Source: CAWKOH01 sp963851245
Lineage (GTDB): Bacteria > Actinomycetota > Acidimicrobiia > Acidimicrobiales > Palsa-688
Length of the DNA stretch: 64,000 nucleotides
Reading direction: 5' to 3'
Assembly (NCBI GenBank): GCA_963851245.1
Contig: CAWKOH010000011.1
Coordinates: forward strand, 169,934 to 233,933
Under the pieces are notes generated by a model, which saw only the letters and a list, made by a program, of their open reading frames with translations, made no database searches and had not been told where the DNA came from. Made by a program: the position numbers and the translations under genes. Below, piece by piece: positions 26,224-34,879 of this stretch; the stretch's first letter is position 1; the number at the start of each line of letters is the position of its first letter.

Positions 26224-28713
26224 GTGCTTGACGACTACCGAACCCATCGTGCAGAGCGGGCCGCCCACGGCCTGCCTCCTTTGCCCCTCACGGCCGCACA
26301 GGTAGCGGATCTGATTCTCGAGCTTCAGTCCGAGGGCGATCCGGGCCTGACGGCGGAACTGGTGGACGTGCTCGCTCACGGCGTTGCCCCTGGAGTTGAC
26401 GATGCGGCCCGCGGCAAGGCCGAATTCCTCGCGGCTGTGGCCCACGGTCAGGAGTTGTGCCGGGCGATCAGCAGCCGGGACGCGATATCGCTCCTGGGCA
26501 CCATGTGCGGGGGTTACAACGTCGCTCCCTTGGTGGAGATGCTGAACCATGAGACCCTGGGCCCCCTGGCTGCCGAGCAGCTCGGAGCCACCCTGCTGGT
26601 CTTTGACGCCTTCCACGATGTCACCGAGCAGGCTGGTCGGGGTAATCCGAACGCCACCGCAGTGCTGGAGTCGTGGGCCGCCGCGAGGTGGTTCACGAGC
26701 CGCCCGCCGGTCCCCGAGGTCATGCATCTCACCGTCGTGAAGGTGGACGGAGAGATCAACACCGATGAGATGTCACCGGCGCCGCAAGCCTGGTCCCGAG
26801 CGGACATCCCGCTGCACGCCCAATCCTTCCTCGAGCAGCGGTGGGATGGCGCAGGTATACCAGGGCAGATCGACCAGCTCCGGTCTGAGGGCGAGCCGGT
26901 GGCATTCGTCGGGAACGTCATCGGTACCGGTTCGTCCCGAAAGAGCGCAGTCAACTCCTTGCTTTGGCACATCGGCGAGGACATCCCCTTCGTCCCCGGC
27001 AAGCGGCGCGGCGGCGTCGTCTTCGGGACCCGTATCGCTCCCATCTTCTTCAACACCCTGCTCGACGCGGGGGCCTTTCCGGTCGAATGCGACGTCGAGC
27101 GGCTCTCTACTGGTGATCACATCGTTCTGCGGCCCCACCAGGGGCGAATCGAGCGTCCTGATGGCCGGCTGCTCACGGGCTTCGAAGTGAGGCCCGGCCA
27201 GCTGCTGGACTACGTAAGAGCCGGCGGCCGGCTCCAGCTGATAATCGGGAGGAACCTGACCGACAAAGCCAGGAGCGCCCTCGGCCTGGAGCCCAGCCCG
27301 GTCTTTCGGCGGCCGGCGGCCACCAGACACCGCCGCGGATTCACGCTGGCCCAGAAGATCGTGGGCCGGGCTTGTGGGGTTGACGGCATTGCGCCCGGGA
27401 CCTACTGCGAGCCCACCATCTCGACCGTCGGCAGCCAGGACACCACCGGACCCATGAACCGTCAGGAGCTCCAGGACCTGGCCTGCCTCGGGTTCAGCGC
27501 CGACCTTGTCCTCCAGACCTTCTGCCACACGGCCGCCTACCCGAAGCCGGTGGACATCGAGACTCAACGCACCCTGCCCCAGTTCATGAGCGACCGTGGT
27601 GGGGTGGTCATGCGGCCGGGTGACGGAATCATTCACAGCTGGCTCAACCGGATGCTGCTGCCCGACCAGGTCGGCACCGGGAGCGACTCGCACACCCGCT
27701 TCCCTTTGGGGATCTCCTTCCCGGCCGGATCCGGCCTGGTCGCCTTCGCCGCCGCCCTCGGGGTCATGCCGATCGACATGCCCGAATCGGTGCTGGTCCG
27801 GTTCAGCGGCACCCGGCAACCGGGCATCACGCTAAGGGACCTGGTGAACGCCATCCCCTTCGAGGCCCGCCGCCAGAGCCGTGCTCCTTCGGGAGCGGGC
27901 GGTCACCCGAACCCGTTCAGCGGCCGCATAATCGAGATCGAGGGGCTCGAGCACCTGAGCGTGGAGCAGGCCTTCGAGTTGACTGACTCCACGGCCGAGC
28001 GCTCGGCTGCGGGATGCACCATCAACCTCTCCGAGACGTCGGTCACCGAGGCCATCCGGGCCAACGTGGCCTTACTTCGAAACATGATCGACTCCGGTTA
28101 CCAGGATGCTCGCGCCCTCGATCGACGGGCGCAGGCCATGGAGAGATGGCTTGCGGAGCCAACCCTTGTCCGGGCCGACAGCAACGCCCACTATGCGGCC
28201 ATGATCGAAATCGACATGTCTCTCATCTCGGAACCTTTGCTCGCCTGCCCTAACGATCCCGACGACGTCCGGCCTTTGTCAGATGTGGCGGGCCGACCCG
28301 TGGACGAGGTTTTCATCGGGTCGTGCATGACGAACGTGGCTCACTTCCGGGCGGCCGGCGACCTGCTCTCCCGCGCCGGCGGCCCCGTGCCCACCCGACT
28401 CTGGATGGCGCCCCCGACCAGGCTCGCCGAAACCGCGCTGAGAGAGGACGGGTACTACAGCACCTTCGGTACGGCGGGAGCCCGAACCGAGATCCCGGGC
28501 TGCTCGCTGTGCATGGGCAACCAGGCACGCGTGACGGCAGGGGCGACGGTGGTGTCGACGTCCACCCGGAATTTCCCCAACCGGATGGGGTCGAATGCTC
28601 ATGTGTTCCTGGCCTCGGCCGAGGTCGCGGCCATAGCAGCAATCAAAGGGGCCCTCCCGACCGTAACCGAGTACCTGGAGCGAGTGGAGGGCGCGTCTCT
28701 ACCCGTGGGTTGA
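26224..28713 (+). CDS. acnB: Aconitate hydratase 2 / 2-methylisocitrate dehydratase (AcnB)
   Basis: 4Fe-4S enzyme interconverting citrate and isocitrate, also able to act on 2-methylisocitrate in AcnB. 829 residues from GTG 26224, slightly shorter than E. coli AcnB (865). The N-terminal HEAT-like domain (LLGTMCGGYNVAPLVEML) and swivel domain (VVKVDGEINTDEMSPAPQAW, GTGSSRKSAVNSLL) come first, the AcnB order. Cluster Cys residues lie in SFCHTAAYPKP-like QTFCHTAAYPKP and in IPGCSLCMGNQARV. Open frame extends back to 26164, but the start chosen matches family and promoter. It overlaps the SulP gene tail by 15 bases, end to end. Confidence 0.93.
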   Translation: MLDDYRTHRAERAAHGLPPLPLTAAQVADLILELQSEGDPGLTAELVDVLAHGVAPGVDDAARGKAEFLAAVAHGQELCRAISSRDAISLLGTMCGGYNVAPLVEMLNHETLGPLAAEQLGATLLVFDAFHDVTEQAGRGNPNATAVLESWAAARWFTSRPPVPEVMHLTVVKVDGEINTDEMSPAPQAWSRADIPLHAQSFLEQRWDGAGIPGQIDQLRSEGEPVAFVGNVIGTGSSRKSAVNSLLWHIGEDIPFVPGKRRGGVVFGTRIAPIFFNTLLDAGAFPVECDVERLSTGDHIVLRPHQGRIERPDGRLLTGFEVRPGQLLDYVRAGGRLQLIIGRNLTDKARSALGLEPSPVFRRPAATRHRRGFTLAQKIVGRACGVDGIAPGTYCEPTISTVGSQDTTGPMNRQELQDLACLGFSADLVLQTFCHTAAYPKPVDIETQRTLPQFMSDRGGVVMRPGDGIIHSWLNRMLLPDQVGTGSDSHTRFPLGISFPAGSGLVAFAAALGVMPIDMPESVLVRFSGTRQPGITLRDLVNAIPFEARRQSRAPSGAGGHPNPFSGRIIEIEGLEHLSVEQAFELTDSTAERSAAGCTINLSETSVTEAIRANVALLRNMIDSGYQDARALDRRAQAMERWLAEPTLVRADSNAHYAAMIEIDMSLISEPLLACPNDPDDVRPLSDVAGRPVDEVFIGSCMTNVAHFRAAGDLLSRAGGPVPTRLWMAPPTRLAETALREDGYYSTFGTAGARTEIPGCSLCMGNQARVTAGATVVSTSTRNFPNRMGSNAHVFLASAEVAAIAAIKGALPTVTEYLERVEGASLPVG

Positions 28714-30447
28714 ATCCCTTCGTGGCTCGAGCGGTCCGCCCGAATCGGACGCGTCCGACCGATTTCGGTAGGCGGCGACGACCTCGGCCATCGTGTCGAA
28801 ATAGGCATCCGGGCCGATCAATTCGGTCACTCCGTACCGGTCGAGCAGCCGGCGAGCCGGCTCCGTGACCTGCGAAAGAACAACGTGCACCGCTCGGTCT
28901 TGGAGCTCTCTGTGCAGGTCGTGGAGCAAGCGCTCGCCGGTGTAGTCGATGTCGTAGATAGCCGCGCAATCGATGCAGAGCCATTGCACCTTCTGTTGGG
29001 CCGAATCCACCAGCTCCAGGATCTCAGTGCCGAAGTGCGAAGCGTTGGCGAAGTAGAGGCTGTTGGCGAAGCGATAGACGATCAGCCCGGGTATGGTCGT
29101 GACTCCAGGCGCCACGGGAACGGCCTTGACATCTCCGGTGCCCCGCAGGACGAGGACCGAGTCGTTGGGCCGGTAGCTGCGCCGCAGGTGGGCTAGAACG
29201 GATACGACCACGGCGCCGATGATGCCTTGTTCGACGCCCAGCGTTACCACGAGGACTGCGGTTCCCACCGCGATGATGTACTCATCGAGACGGACGCGCC
29301 GTATTCCACGCATGCCTTTCAGGTCCACCAGCTCTATCCCTATGAGGAACACAACCGACGAGAGGACGGCATTCGGCATGTACTGGAGAGGACCGGTGAG
29401 AAAGAGAAGGACGACGACCACGATCGTCGCCGTTGTGAGGGAAGCGATCTGGCTGCGTCCCCCGGCGCTGTCCACGATCTGCGTCTTGGTCGGGCTCCCG
29501 TTGACCACGAACGCCCCGGAAAAGCCGGCGGCCAGGTTGGCCGCTCCGAGCCCGTCGAGGTCGACGTTCTCGTCGAACGCTTCGCTGTAATGCGCCGCGT
29601 AGGCGCGAGACGTCGCCGCACTCTGGGCCAGGATGATGATGAAGATGGCCCCAGCGGTGCCCAACAGGGCCACCGTCTGCGACCAGGTGACGGACGGAAC
29701 GCCGAAGCTGGGCAGCCCACTTGGCACCTTGCCCAGTGTTGACACGCCGTGGCTGGCCAGGTCGGCGTTGTAGCTGACGATGATGCCGCCGATGACGGCG
29801 ATCAACGCGCCCGGGATGCGGCGGTTGATGAGACGGGCCGAGACGATGACGGCGAGCACGGACAGAGACACCGCTACCGTGGCGGCGCTGGCATCGGGGA
29901 TATTCGACAGTGTGTGCAAGAACTTCCTGATGGTTCCGCCGCTCCCCTCCGGCACGCCCAGCATCCCTCCCAGCTGACCCATGGCCACCTGGATGCCGAC
30001 CCCTGTGAGGAACCCGATCAGCACGCTCCGGGACAGGAAGTCGACGAGGAAGCCCAGCCGGACGACTCTCGCCACGATCAGCATCCCACCGGTGATGATG
30101 GCCAGCATTCCTGCCAGGGCCACGTACTCCGGCGAGGCAACGGGGGCCAGGCTGGCGAGGCCGGCGGCCATGGTGGCGGCCGTCGCCGAGTCGGCCCCCA
30201 CCACCAGGTGGCGCGACGAGCCGAGCACCGCGAAGACCGCGATGGGCACGAGGATCGTGTACAGGCCGGTGACCACCGGCATGCCGGCGATCTTCGTGTA
30301 GCCCATCACCTCTGGAATGCCGAGGGCGGCAAGTGTGACCCCCGCTCCTATGTCCAGCGGGATGCGCTTGCGGTCCAGTGGCACAATGCCTTGCAGCACG
30401 GGCCGGGTCTGGCTCGGCCAGGCCCGGGCTTTGCGCTGCTCGTCCAT
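28699..30447 (-). CDS. SulP-family anion transporter with STAS domain
   Basis: Inner-membrane transporter of the SLC26/SulP family, about 582 residues from ATG 30447. About 12-14 membrane segments, including the family stretch IPEVMGYTKIAGMPVVTGLY, GADSATAATMAAGLAS, then NGSPTKTQIVDSAGGRSQIA. The C-terminal 130 residues are a STAS domain (IPGLIVYRFANSLYFANASH, LCIDCAAIYDIDYTGERLL). Sulfate, bicarbonate or dicarboxylate are possible substrates; sequence alone does not decide. Frame extends to 30537 but the first Met at 30447 is the better start. Convergent with acnB with a 15-base overlap. Confidence 0.9.
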   Translation of the reverse strand: MDEQRKARAWPSQTRPVLQGIVPLDRKRIPLDIGAGVTLAALGIPEVMGYTKIAGMPVVTGLYTILVPIAVFAVLGSSRHLVVGADSATAATMAAGLASLAPVASPEYVALAGMLAIITGGMLIVARVVRLGFLVDFLSRSVLIGFLTGVGIQVAMGQLGGMLGVPEGSGGTIRKFLHTLSNIPDASAATVAVSLSVLAVIVSARLINRRIPGALIAVIGGIIVSYNADLASHGVSTLGKVPSGLPSFGVPSVTWSQTVALLGTAGAIFIIILAQSAATSRAYAAHYSEAFDENVDLDGLGAANLAAGFSGAFVVNGSPTKTQIVDSAGGRSQIASLTTATIVVVVLLFLTGPLQYMPNAVLSSVVFLIGIELVDLKGMRGIRRVRLDEYIIAVGTAVLVVTLGVEQGIIGAVVVSVLAHLRRSYRPNDSVLVLRGTGDVKAVPVAPGVTTIPGLIVYRFANSLYFANASHFGTEILELVDSAQQKVQWLCIDCAAIYDIDYTGERLLHDLHRELQDRAVHVVLSQVTEPARRLLDRYGVTELIGPDAYFDTMAEVVAAYRNRSDASDSGGPLEPRRDSTHG

Positions 30448-30509
30448 TGTGGAGATTCTGGCAGCCGGTCCCCGGTCTCTGAGGGTTAGAACCGGCAAAC
30501 GGTGAGAGC

Positions 30510-30803
30510 TCAGAACCGCAGGGTCCACTCCTGCCATTCAGCGGCCCGCCTGAACTCCATGGCGTGGTTGATGGCGAGCATGGGGGCGTTCACTCCGGGG
30601 TTGGCGGTTTCGATCACGGTCGCATCCGGGCGTTCGCTGAGGAGCCGAAGGGCGTTGGTGGCCTTCATCCATTTGGCCAGGCCCCGGACCCGGTGGGCCG
30701 GCTCGACCCCGGTGTCCCCCTGCTGGGCCAGCCAGGGTTGGCGCCGGGAGCCCCCCAGCTCGGTGTAGCCGACCAGTGGTCGGCTGCGAAGCGCCAAAAG
30801 TTG
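30510..30803 (-). pseudogene. Remnant of a GNAT acetyltransferase, C-terminal part
   Basis: Minus-strand frame from about 30803: LALRSRPLVGYTELGGSRRQ, then GLAKWMKATNALRLLSERPD, TANPGVNAPMLAINHAMEF and the end WQEWTLRF. This matches the last part of large GNAT proteins, where the NxxxNAPMLAINxAMGF stretch is characteristic. The N-terminal half is absent, and the region upstream in this direction is occupied by the tetR promoter and gene. Open frame continues to 31025 but is antisense to tetR there. Confidence 0.55.
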
Positions 30804-30832
30804 TTGACTGACTGACTCAGTCAGTTTACGAT
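30804..30832 (+). promoter_or_regulatory. tetR promoter with embedded 19-bp operator
   Basis: -35 TTGACT (30804-30809), 17-base spacer and -10 TACGAT (30827-30832) form a near-consensus promoter 7 nt before GTG 30840. The sequence ACTGACTGACTCAGTCAGT (30807-30825) is a palindrome with 9-base arms about a single central base, filling the spacer. A TetR dimer bound here would block RNA polymerase, so autorepression is very likely. Confidence 0.8.
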
Positions 30833-30839
30833 TACTATC

Positions 30840-31538
30840 GTGGCTAGAGCACCTGCTCGGGATCGCCTGGAGACCGTCGCCACTGCGGCGACCCAAGTGT
30901 TCGGCCGGCTCGGTTACCGGGGCACGCGAACCGCCGACGTGGCCAGGGAGGCCGGTATCTCGAGCGGTTCCCTGTTCACATATGTGGAGAGCAAGGAAGC
31001 CCTGTTCCACCTGGTGTTCGCTCACGGGTTCGGTCGCTTCGCCGAGGTTCTCCCACCCCTTCCTCTGGCCACGCCGGCTCCGGGCGAGACGGTCGAGCTG
31101 ATAAGCCAGGAACTGCGCAAGGTCCCGGCTCCCCGGCTACGAGCCGCCTTCGATGATGACCGCCCAGCCGATGCTCGCGCCGAGCTCGGGGGAATCGTCG
31201 ACGAGCGCTACGGCATCATCGAGCAGCTGTGGCCGCTCCTGGCCGTAATCGAGAGGTGTGCCCTCGACCTACCGGAGCTCGAGACCTTCTACTTCGGCCA
31301 GGCCCGCAGCGGTTTCTTCGCCCGGCTGACCGAATACCTCGAGATGCGCGCCGCAGGGGGGTATTTGCGGACCCCCCCGGACGCGGCCGTCACGGCGCGG
31401 GTGATAATCGAATCGGTCACCTGGTTCGCCTGGAAGCGCCATCAGGGCCGGGACGCTCACACCTATGACGACGAAGTCGCCCGGCGCACCGTCATCGATT
31501 TCGTCTGCTCCGCTCTGGTCCCTGAGGACCCAGCATGA
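30840..31538 (+). CDS. TetR-family transcriptional regulator
   Basis: 232 residues from GTG 30840. N-terminal DNA-binding domain LETVATAATQVFGRLGYRGT, RTADVAREAGISSGSLFTYV, ESKEALFHLVF, typical of TetR. The C-terminal ligand domain is all-helical and unassigned. It overlaps the downstream glycosyltransferase gene by 4 bases (ATGA at 31535), so both are likely cotranscribed from the operator-controlled promoter. The ligand may be a lipid or envelope compound given the partner; this is inference. Confidence 0.9.
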   Translation: MARAPARDRLETVATAATQVFGRLGYRGTRTADVAREAGISSGSLFTYVESKEALFHLVFAHGFGRFAEVLPPLPLATPAPGETVELISQELRKVPAPRLRAAFDDDRPADARAELGGIVDERYGIIEQLWPLLAVIERCALDLPELETFYFGQARSGFFARLTEYLEMRAAGGYLRTPPDAAVTARVIIESVTWFAWKRHQGRDAHTYDDEVARRTVIDFVCSALVPEDPA

Positions 31539-33067
31539 CCGCGGCCATTGGCCTGCAGCCGAAGGGCGTCCCGCGACAGGAGCCGACGGATCTTCCGGCC
31601 CTGGCGGTGGCACCTGTTCTGTGGATCGCCGGCGCCTTCGTGGCCCTCGAGCTCTTGGTGGCGGCCCGCTACGGGATCCACCGCGATGAGCTCTATTTCC
31701 TGGCCTGCGCCCGCCACCTGGCCTGGGGCTACGTAGATCAACCGCCCTTCGTTCCGGTCGTGGCCTGGCTGTCAAGTCATGTGTTCGGGACGTCCGCGGT
31801 TTCCCTCAGATTCTTGCCGGCTTTTGCGGGCGGCCTCTCGGTCGTCATCACCGCGGCCATGGCGCGCGAGTTGGGCGGAGGCAAGAGGGCGCAGATCCTG
31901 GCCGCCTGCGCCGCGGCCACCTCCCCGCAGGTCCTGGCCACCTTTCACCTCCTTTCTACCGCTGCGTTCGACCTGATGTTCTGGTCGGCCATCTCCTTCT
32001 TGAGTGTCCGACTCCTCCGGACCGGCGAGGAGAAGCTGTGGGTCGCGGTCGGGGCCGTGGCCGGACTGGGCCTGCTCAACAAGTGGACCGTCGCCTTTCT
32101 CTTGGCCGGGTTGCTGGTCGCCTGGCTGGCGACGGACCGGCGCCGGATGCTTCTGAGCAGCTGGTTCTGGATCGGTGTTGCAGCAGCCCTGCTCATCTGG
32201 TCACCGAACCTGGACTGGAACGCCCGGCACGACTGGGCCGCCCTGTCCATGATGCACAGCCTCCATACCGAGAACTCCACCGTGGGCGCCTCCATCGGCT
32301 TCATCCCGTCCCAGTTCCTCGTGGTGGGACCGGTGCTGATCGTGTTCTGGCTCGCCGGCCTGCGTCGCCTTCTGCGCTCGTCGTTTGCCCGACCTCTAGG
32401 CCTGGCCTACCTCGTGCTGCTCGCGCTGTTCACTCTGATCGGAGCCAAGTCTTACTACCTGGGCGGCCTGTACTTCGTGCTGTTCGCCTCCGGAGGGGTG
32501 TGGGCCGAAGAGAGGATTGAGTCGGGCAGGCGGCCCCACGCCATGCGGCGCTGGCTGGCGCTCATGCTCACCGGCGGACTGCTGTCCTTGCCGTTGGCCT
32601 TACCCGTGCTGCCCGAGGCGGCGCTGGCACGGGGATCCTGGGAAGGGCAGATCAACAAGGATTTGAGCGCCACGGTCGGATGGCCCCAGTTCGTGCGGCA
32701 GATCTCACTGGTTTCGACCTCCCTCTCGCCCGAGCAGCGCAACGGCCAGGTCATTTTTACGGGCGACTACGGAGCAGCCGGCGCGGTCGACCTGTACGGC
32801 GGTCGTTACGGGCTGCCGCATGCCATCAGCGGGCACAACAACTACTGGTGGTGGGGTCCAGCCGGAGCCCACGATGGTGCCACGACGATCGCGGTGGACC
32901 TGCCTCGCTCGTACCTTCTCACCATCTTCTCGAAGGTCGAACCGGCCGGGACCGTCAAGGCCCCCCATGGCGTTTGGACCGAAGAGCGGGGAGACCCGAT
33001 CTGGATCTGCACCGGGCAAAAGGTCAGCTGGGCCCAGGCGTGGCCCGCGGCCCGGCACTACGGTTGA
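31535..33067 (+). CDS. Membrane glycosyltransferase, GT39/ArnT-like
   Basis: 510 residues with about 10-12 membrane segments. The first extracytoplasmic loop has GIHRDELYFLACARHLAWGY followed by VDQPPFVPVVAWL, the acidic catalytic motif of ArnT/PMT-type polyprenyl-phosphate-sugar transferases. The C-terminal domain is soluble and outside (YGAAGAVDLYGGRYGLPHAI, SGHNNYWWWGP). Such enzymes move a sugar from a polyprenyl carrier to a lipid or protein at the outer face of the membrane. Donor and acceptor are unknown. Cotranscribed with tetR. Confidence 0.85.
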   Translation: MTAAIGLQPKGVPRQEPTDLPALAVAPVLWIAGAFVALELLVAARYGIHRDELYFLACARHLAWGYVDQPPFVPVVAWLSSHVFGTSAVSLRFLPAFAGGLSVVITAAMARELGGGKRAQILAACAAATSPQVLATFHLLSTAAFDLMFWSAISFLSVRLLRTGEEKLWVAVGAVAGLGLLNKWTVAFLLAGLLVAWLATDRRRMLLSSWFWIGVAAALLIWSPNLDWNARHDWAALSMMHSLHTENSTVGASIGFIPSQFLVVGPVLIVFWLAGLRRLLRSSFARPLGLAYLVLLALFTLIGAKSYYLGGLYFVLFASGGVWAEERIESGRRPHAMRRWLALMLTGGLLSLPLALPVLPEAALARGSWEGQINKDLSATVGWPQFVRQISLVSTSLSPEQRNGQVIFTGDYGAAGAVDLYGGRYGLPHAISGHNNYWWWGPAGAHDGATTIAVDLPRSYLLTIFSKVEPAGTVKAPHGVWTEERGDPIWICTGQKVSWAQAWPAARHYG

Positions 33068-33172
33068 CAGAGCGGGAGCTCACCTTTCCGCCTCTTGCTC
33101 ATTTAGCAGTGAGGCCAGATCTGCCGCGGATCACCGAACACGTCTGACCGCTTCCTCTCTCATACGGTCGCG

Positions 33173-34870
33173 CTACCCCCCGCCCAGCTGGATGGCCTTC
33201 ACGAGCAACAGGATGGCGCTGAGGACCAGATAGGCGCGTAGAGCCAGGATCCCGACTCGCAGTCCTGGCGACCACTTCACCGGTTTGAGCAGGGTCAGGG
33301 GAGGCATGCGCCAGCTGAGCTTCTCGGTAGGCGACATCTTCGGCACCGCTCTCGGAGGGCTCCCGCTTCGTTTGGCGATAAACCGCAACGCGACCAGAAC
33401 GGCGACGCCCCCCGCGGCCAGGGCGATGGCCAAACCTATGAACACCCGGGTGACGTCGACATGGGGGAACAGGGTCGTGGCCATGAGCACACCTGAAAGG
33501 ACGAGGAGCGCGGCGATGATCACGCCGGCCAGCAGGTTCAGCCACTTGGGGTTGACCCAGGGTCCGAGGACCTCGGTGTCATTGCAGAGCAACAGGAGGA
33601 ACACGCTGGCAGAGGGCAGGAGAAGGCCGGCCAGGGCCTGAACGCTTGTAGTGATAAGGCCGAGAGGGGCACCTGGGATGAGGACGATCGCGGCGGCCAG
33701 GACGACCATGGCCGTATAGGACAAGTAGAACTGCTTGGCGTCCCCAAACCGGCGATGCAGAGAGTGGCGGATACCGAAAACGTCGCCAAAGGCATAGCTG
33801 GTCGACAGGGTGACGGCGGCGGCCCCCAGGATGCTGGCGTCGAAGAGCAGGATGGCGAACAGCGCGCCGAGGCCGTTTCCCTTTGCGGCCAACAGGTTGG
33901 CCACGCCGAGGGCGTCTGTGAAGTGGCCGAAGGCCGGCGTCCCACTGGCGGCGTAGTTGGCGGTGACCATGATGGCGGCCGCCCCTCCTACGACGACGAG
34001 CGAGCCGATGACTGTGTCCGCTCGCTCGTAGTTGATGAATCTGGGTGTTATGCGCTTGTCGATAATGTTGGACTGCTGGAAGAACAGCTGCCAGGGAGCC
34101 ACAGTGGTGCCCACGATGGCGATGATCAGAAGCACGGCCGCCGATGAAGCGCCGCCGTAGATGCTCGGCACGACGAAGTTCTTGGCGATCGTTCCCCAGT
34201 CGGGGTGGGCGAGGAAGAACATCGGTATCTGTACCAGAGTGATGGCGATGAAGATGAACATGGCTCGTTCCCAGCGCTGGAAGGAGCCGGTGGTCATGAT
34301 CGCCACCAGAGCGACCGCGGCCACCGGGACGGCGACATACTCCGAGATTCCAGCGAATGCCGCGGCCAGAGAGATGCCTATGAACTCTGTGACGATGGTC
34401 AAGAAGTTCAGGATGAACAGGTCGCCGACACTGAACCAGCCCCACCCTCGGCCGAACCGCTCGTTGATGAGCCTGGCGTGCCCTACTCCGGTGACGGCGC
34501 CGAGGCGCACCACCATCTCCTGGTTGACGATGAGCACCGGTATCAGAAGCAGGAGGGTCCACAAGAGCGTGGTGTGGTAGTTCTGCCCGGCCTGGGCGTA
34601 GGTGGATACCCCGCCGGCGTCGTTGTCGCCGACCATGACGATGATCCCGGGACCCAGGATGGCGGCCAGGGTGACCAGGCGCTGCTTCCAGCTGCGACGC
34701 TCGCCGACATCCCCCACTGCGACACGTCCGAACGCCCCGTGGATGTCACCGAGATGAGCCTCGTCGAGCACCGCCGTAGCGGGCGCCTGAAGGCGCCGCT
34801 CCTGGTCGGTGCGTGGCGGTTGCGCCGCCTCCGGGCTTCCGGGACCCGTGGCGGCTGGCTGCTCCGTCAT
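33173..34870 (-). CDS. NRAMP-family metal transporter, probable Mg-type (NRMT-like)
   Basis: 565 residues, about 11 membrane segments. The first segment has GPGIIVMVGDNDAGGVSTYA where classical NRAMP has DPGN, and segment six has VGTTVAPWQLFFQQS where classical NRAMP has MPHN with the metal-binding Met. Loss of that Met and a polar acidic first motif are features of NRAMP-related magnesium transporters. This assignment is by motif only. N-terminal about 60 residues are soluble. Its start is 9 bases after the stop of the MgtE-like gene on the same strand, so the two form an operon with the MgtE-like protein first. Confidence 0.82.
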   Translation of the reverse strand: MTEQPAATGPGSPEAAQPPRTDQERRLQAPATAVLDEAHLGDIHGAFGRVAVGDVGERRSWKQRLVTLAAILGPGIIVMVGDNDAGGVSTYAQAGQNYHTTLLWTLLLLIPVLIVNQEMVVRLGAVTGVGHARLINERFGRGWGWFSVGDLFILNFLTIVTEFIGISLAAAFAGISEYVAVPVAAVALVAIMTTGSFQRWERAMFIFIAITLVQIPMFFLAHPDWGTIAKNFVVPSIYGGASSAAVLLIIAIVGTTVAPWQLFFQQSNIIDKRITPRFINYERADTVIGSLVVVGGAAAIMVTANYAASGTPAFGHFTDALGVANLLAAKGNGLGALFAILLFDASILGAAAVTLSTSYAFGDVFGIRHSLHRRFGDAKQFYLSYTAMVVLAAAIVLIPGAPLGLITTSVQALAGLLLPSASVFLLLLCNDTEVLGPWVNPKWLNLLAGVIIAALLVLSGVLMATTLFPHVDVTRVFIGLAIALAAGGVAVLVALRFIAKRSGSPPRAVPKMSPTEKLSWRMPPLTLLKPVKWSPGLRVGILALRAYLVLSAILLLVKAIQLGGG

Positions 34871-34879
34871 GGGTTACCT

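Noticed and set aside
26773..27819. 348-residue minus-strand frame inside acnB
   Set aside because: Shadow of acnB. The plus strand gives continuous, motif-rich aconitase in this range.
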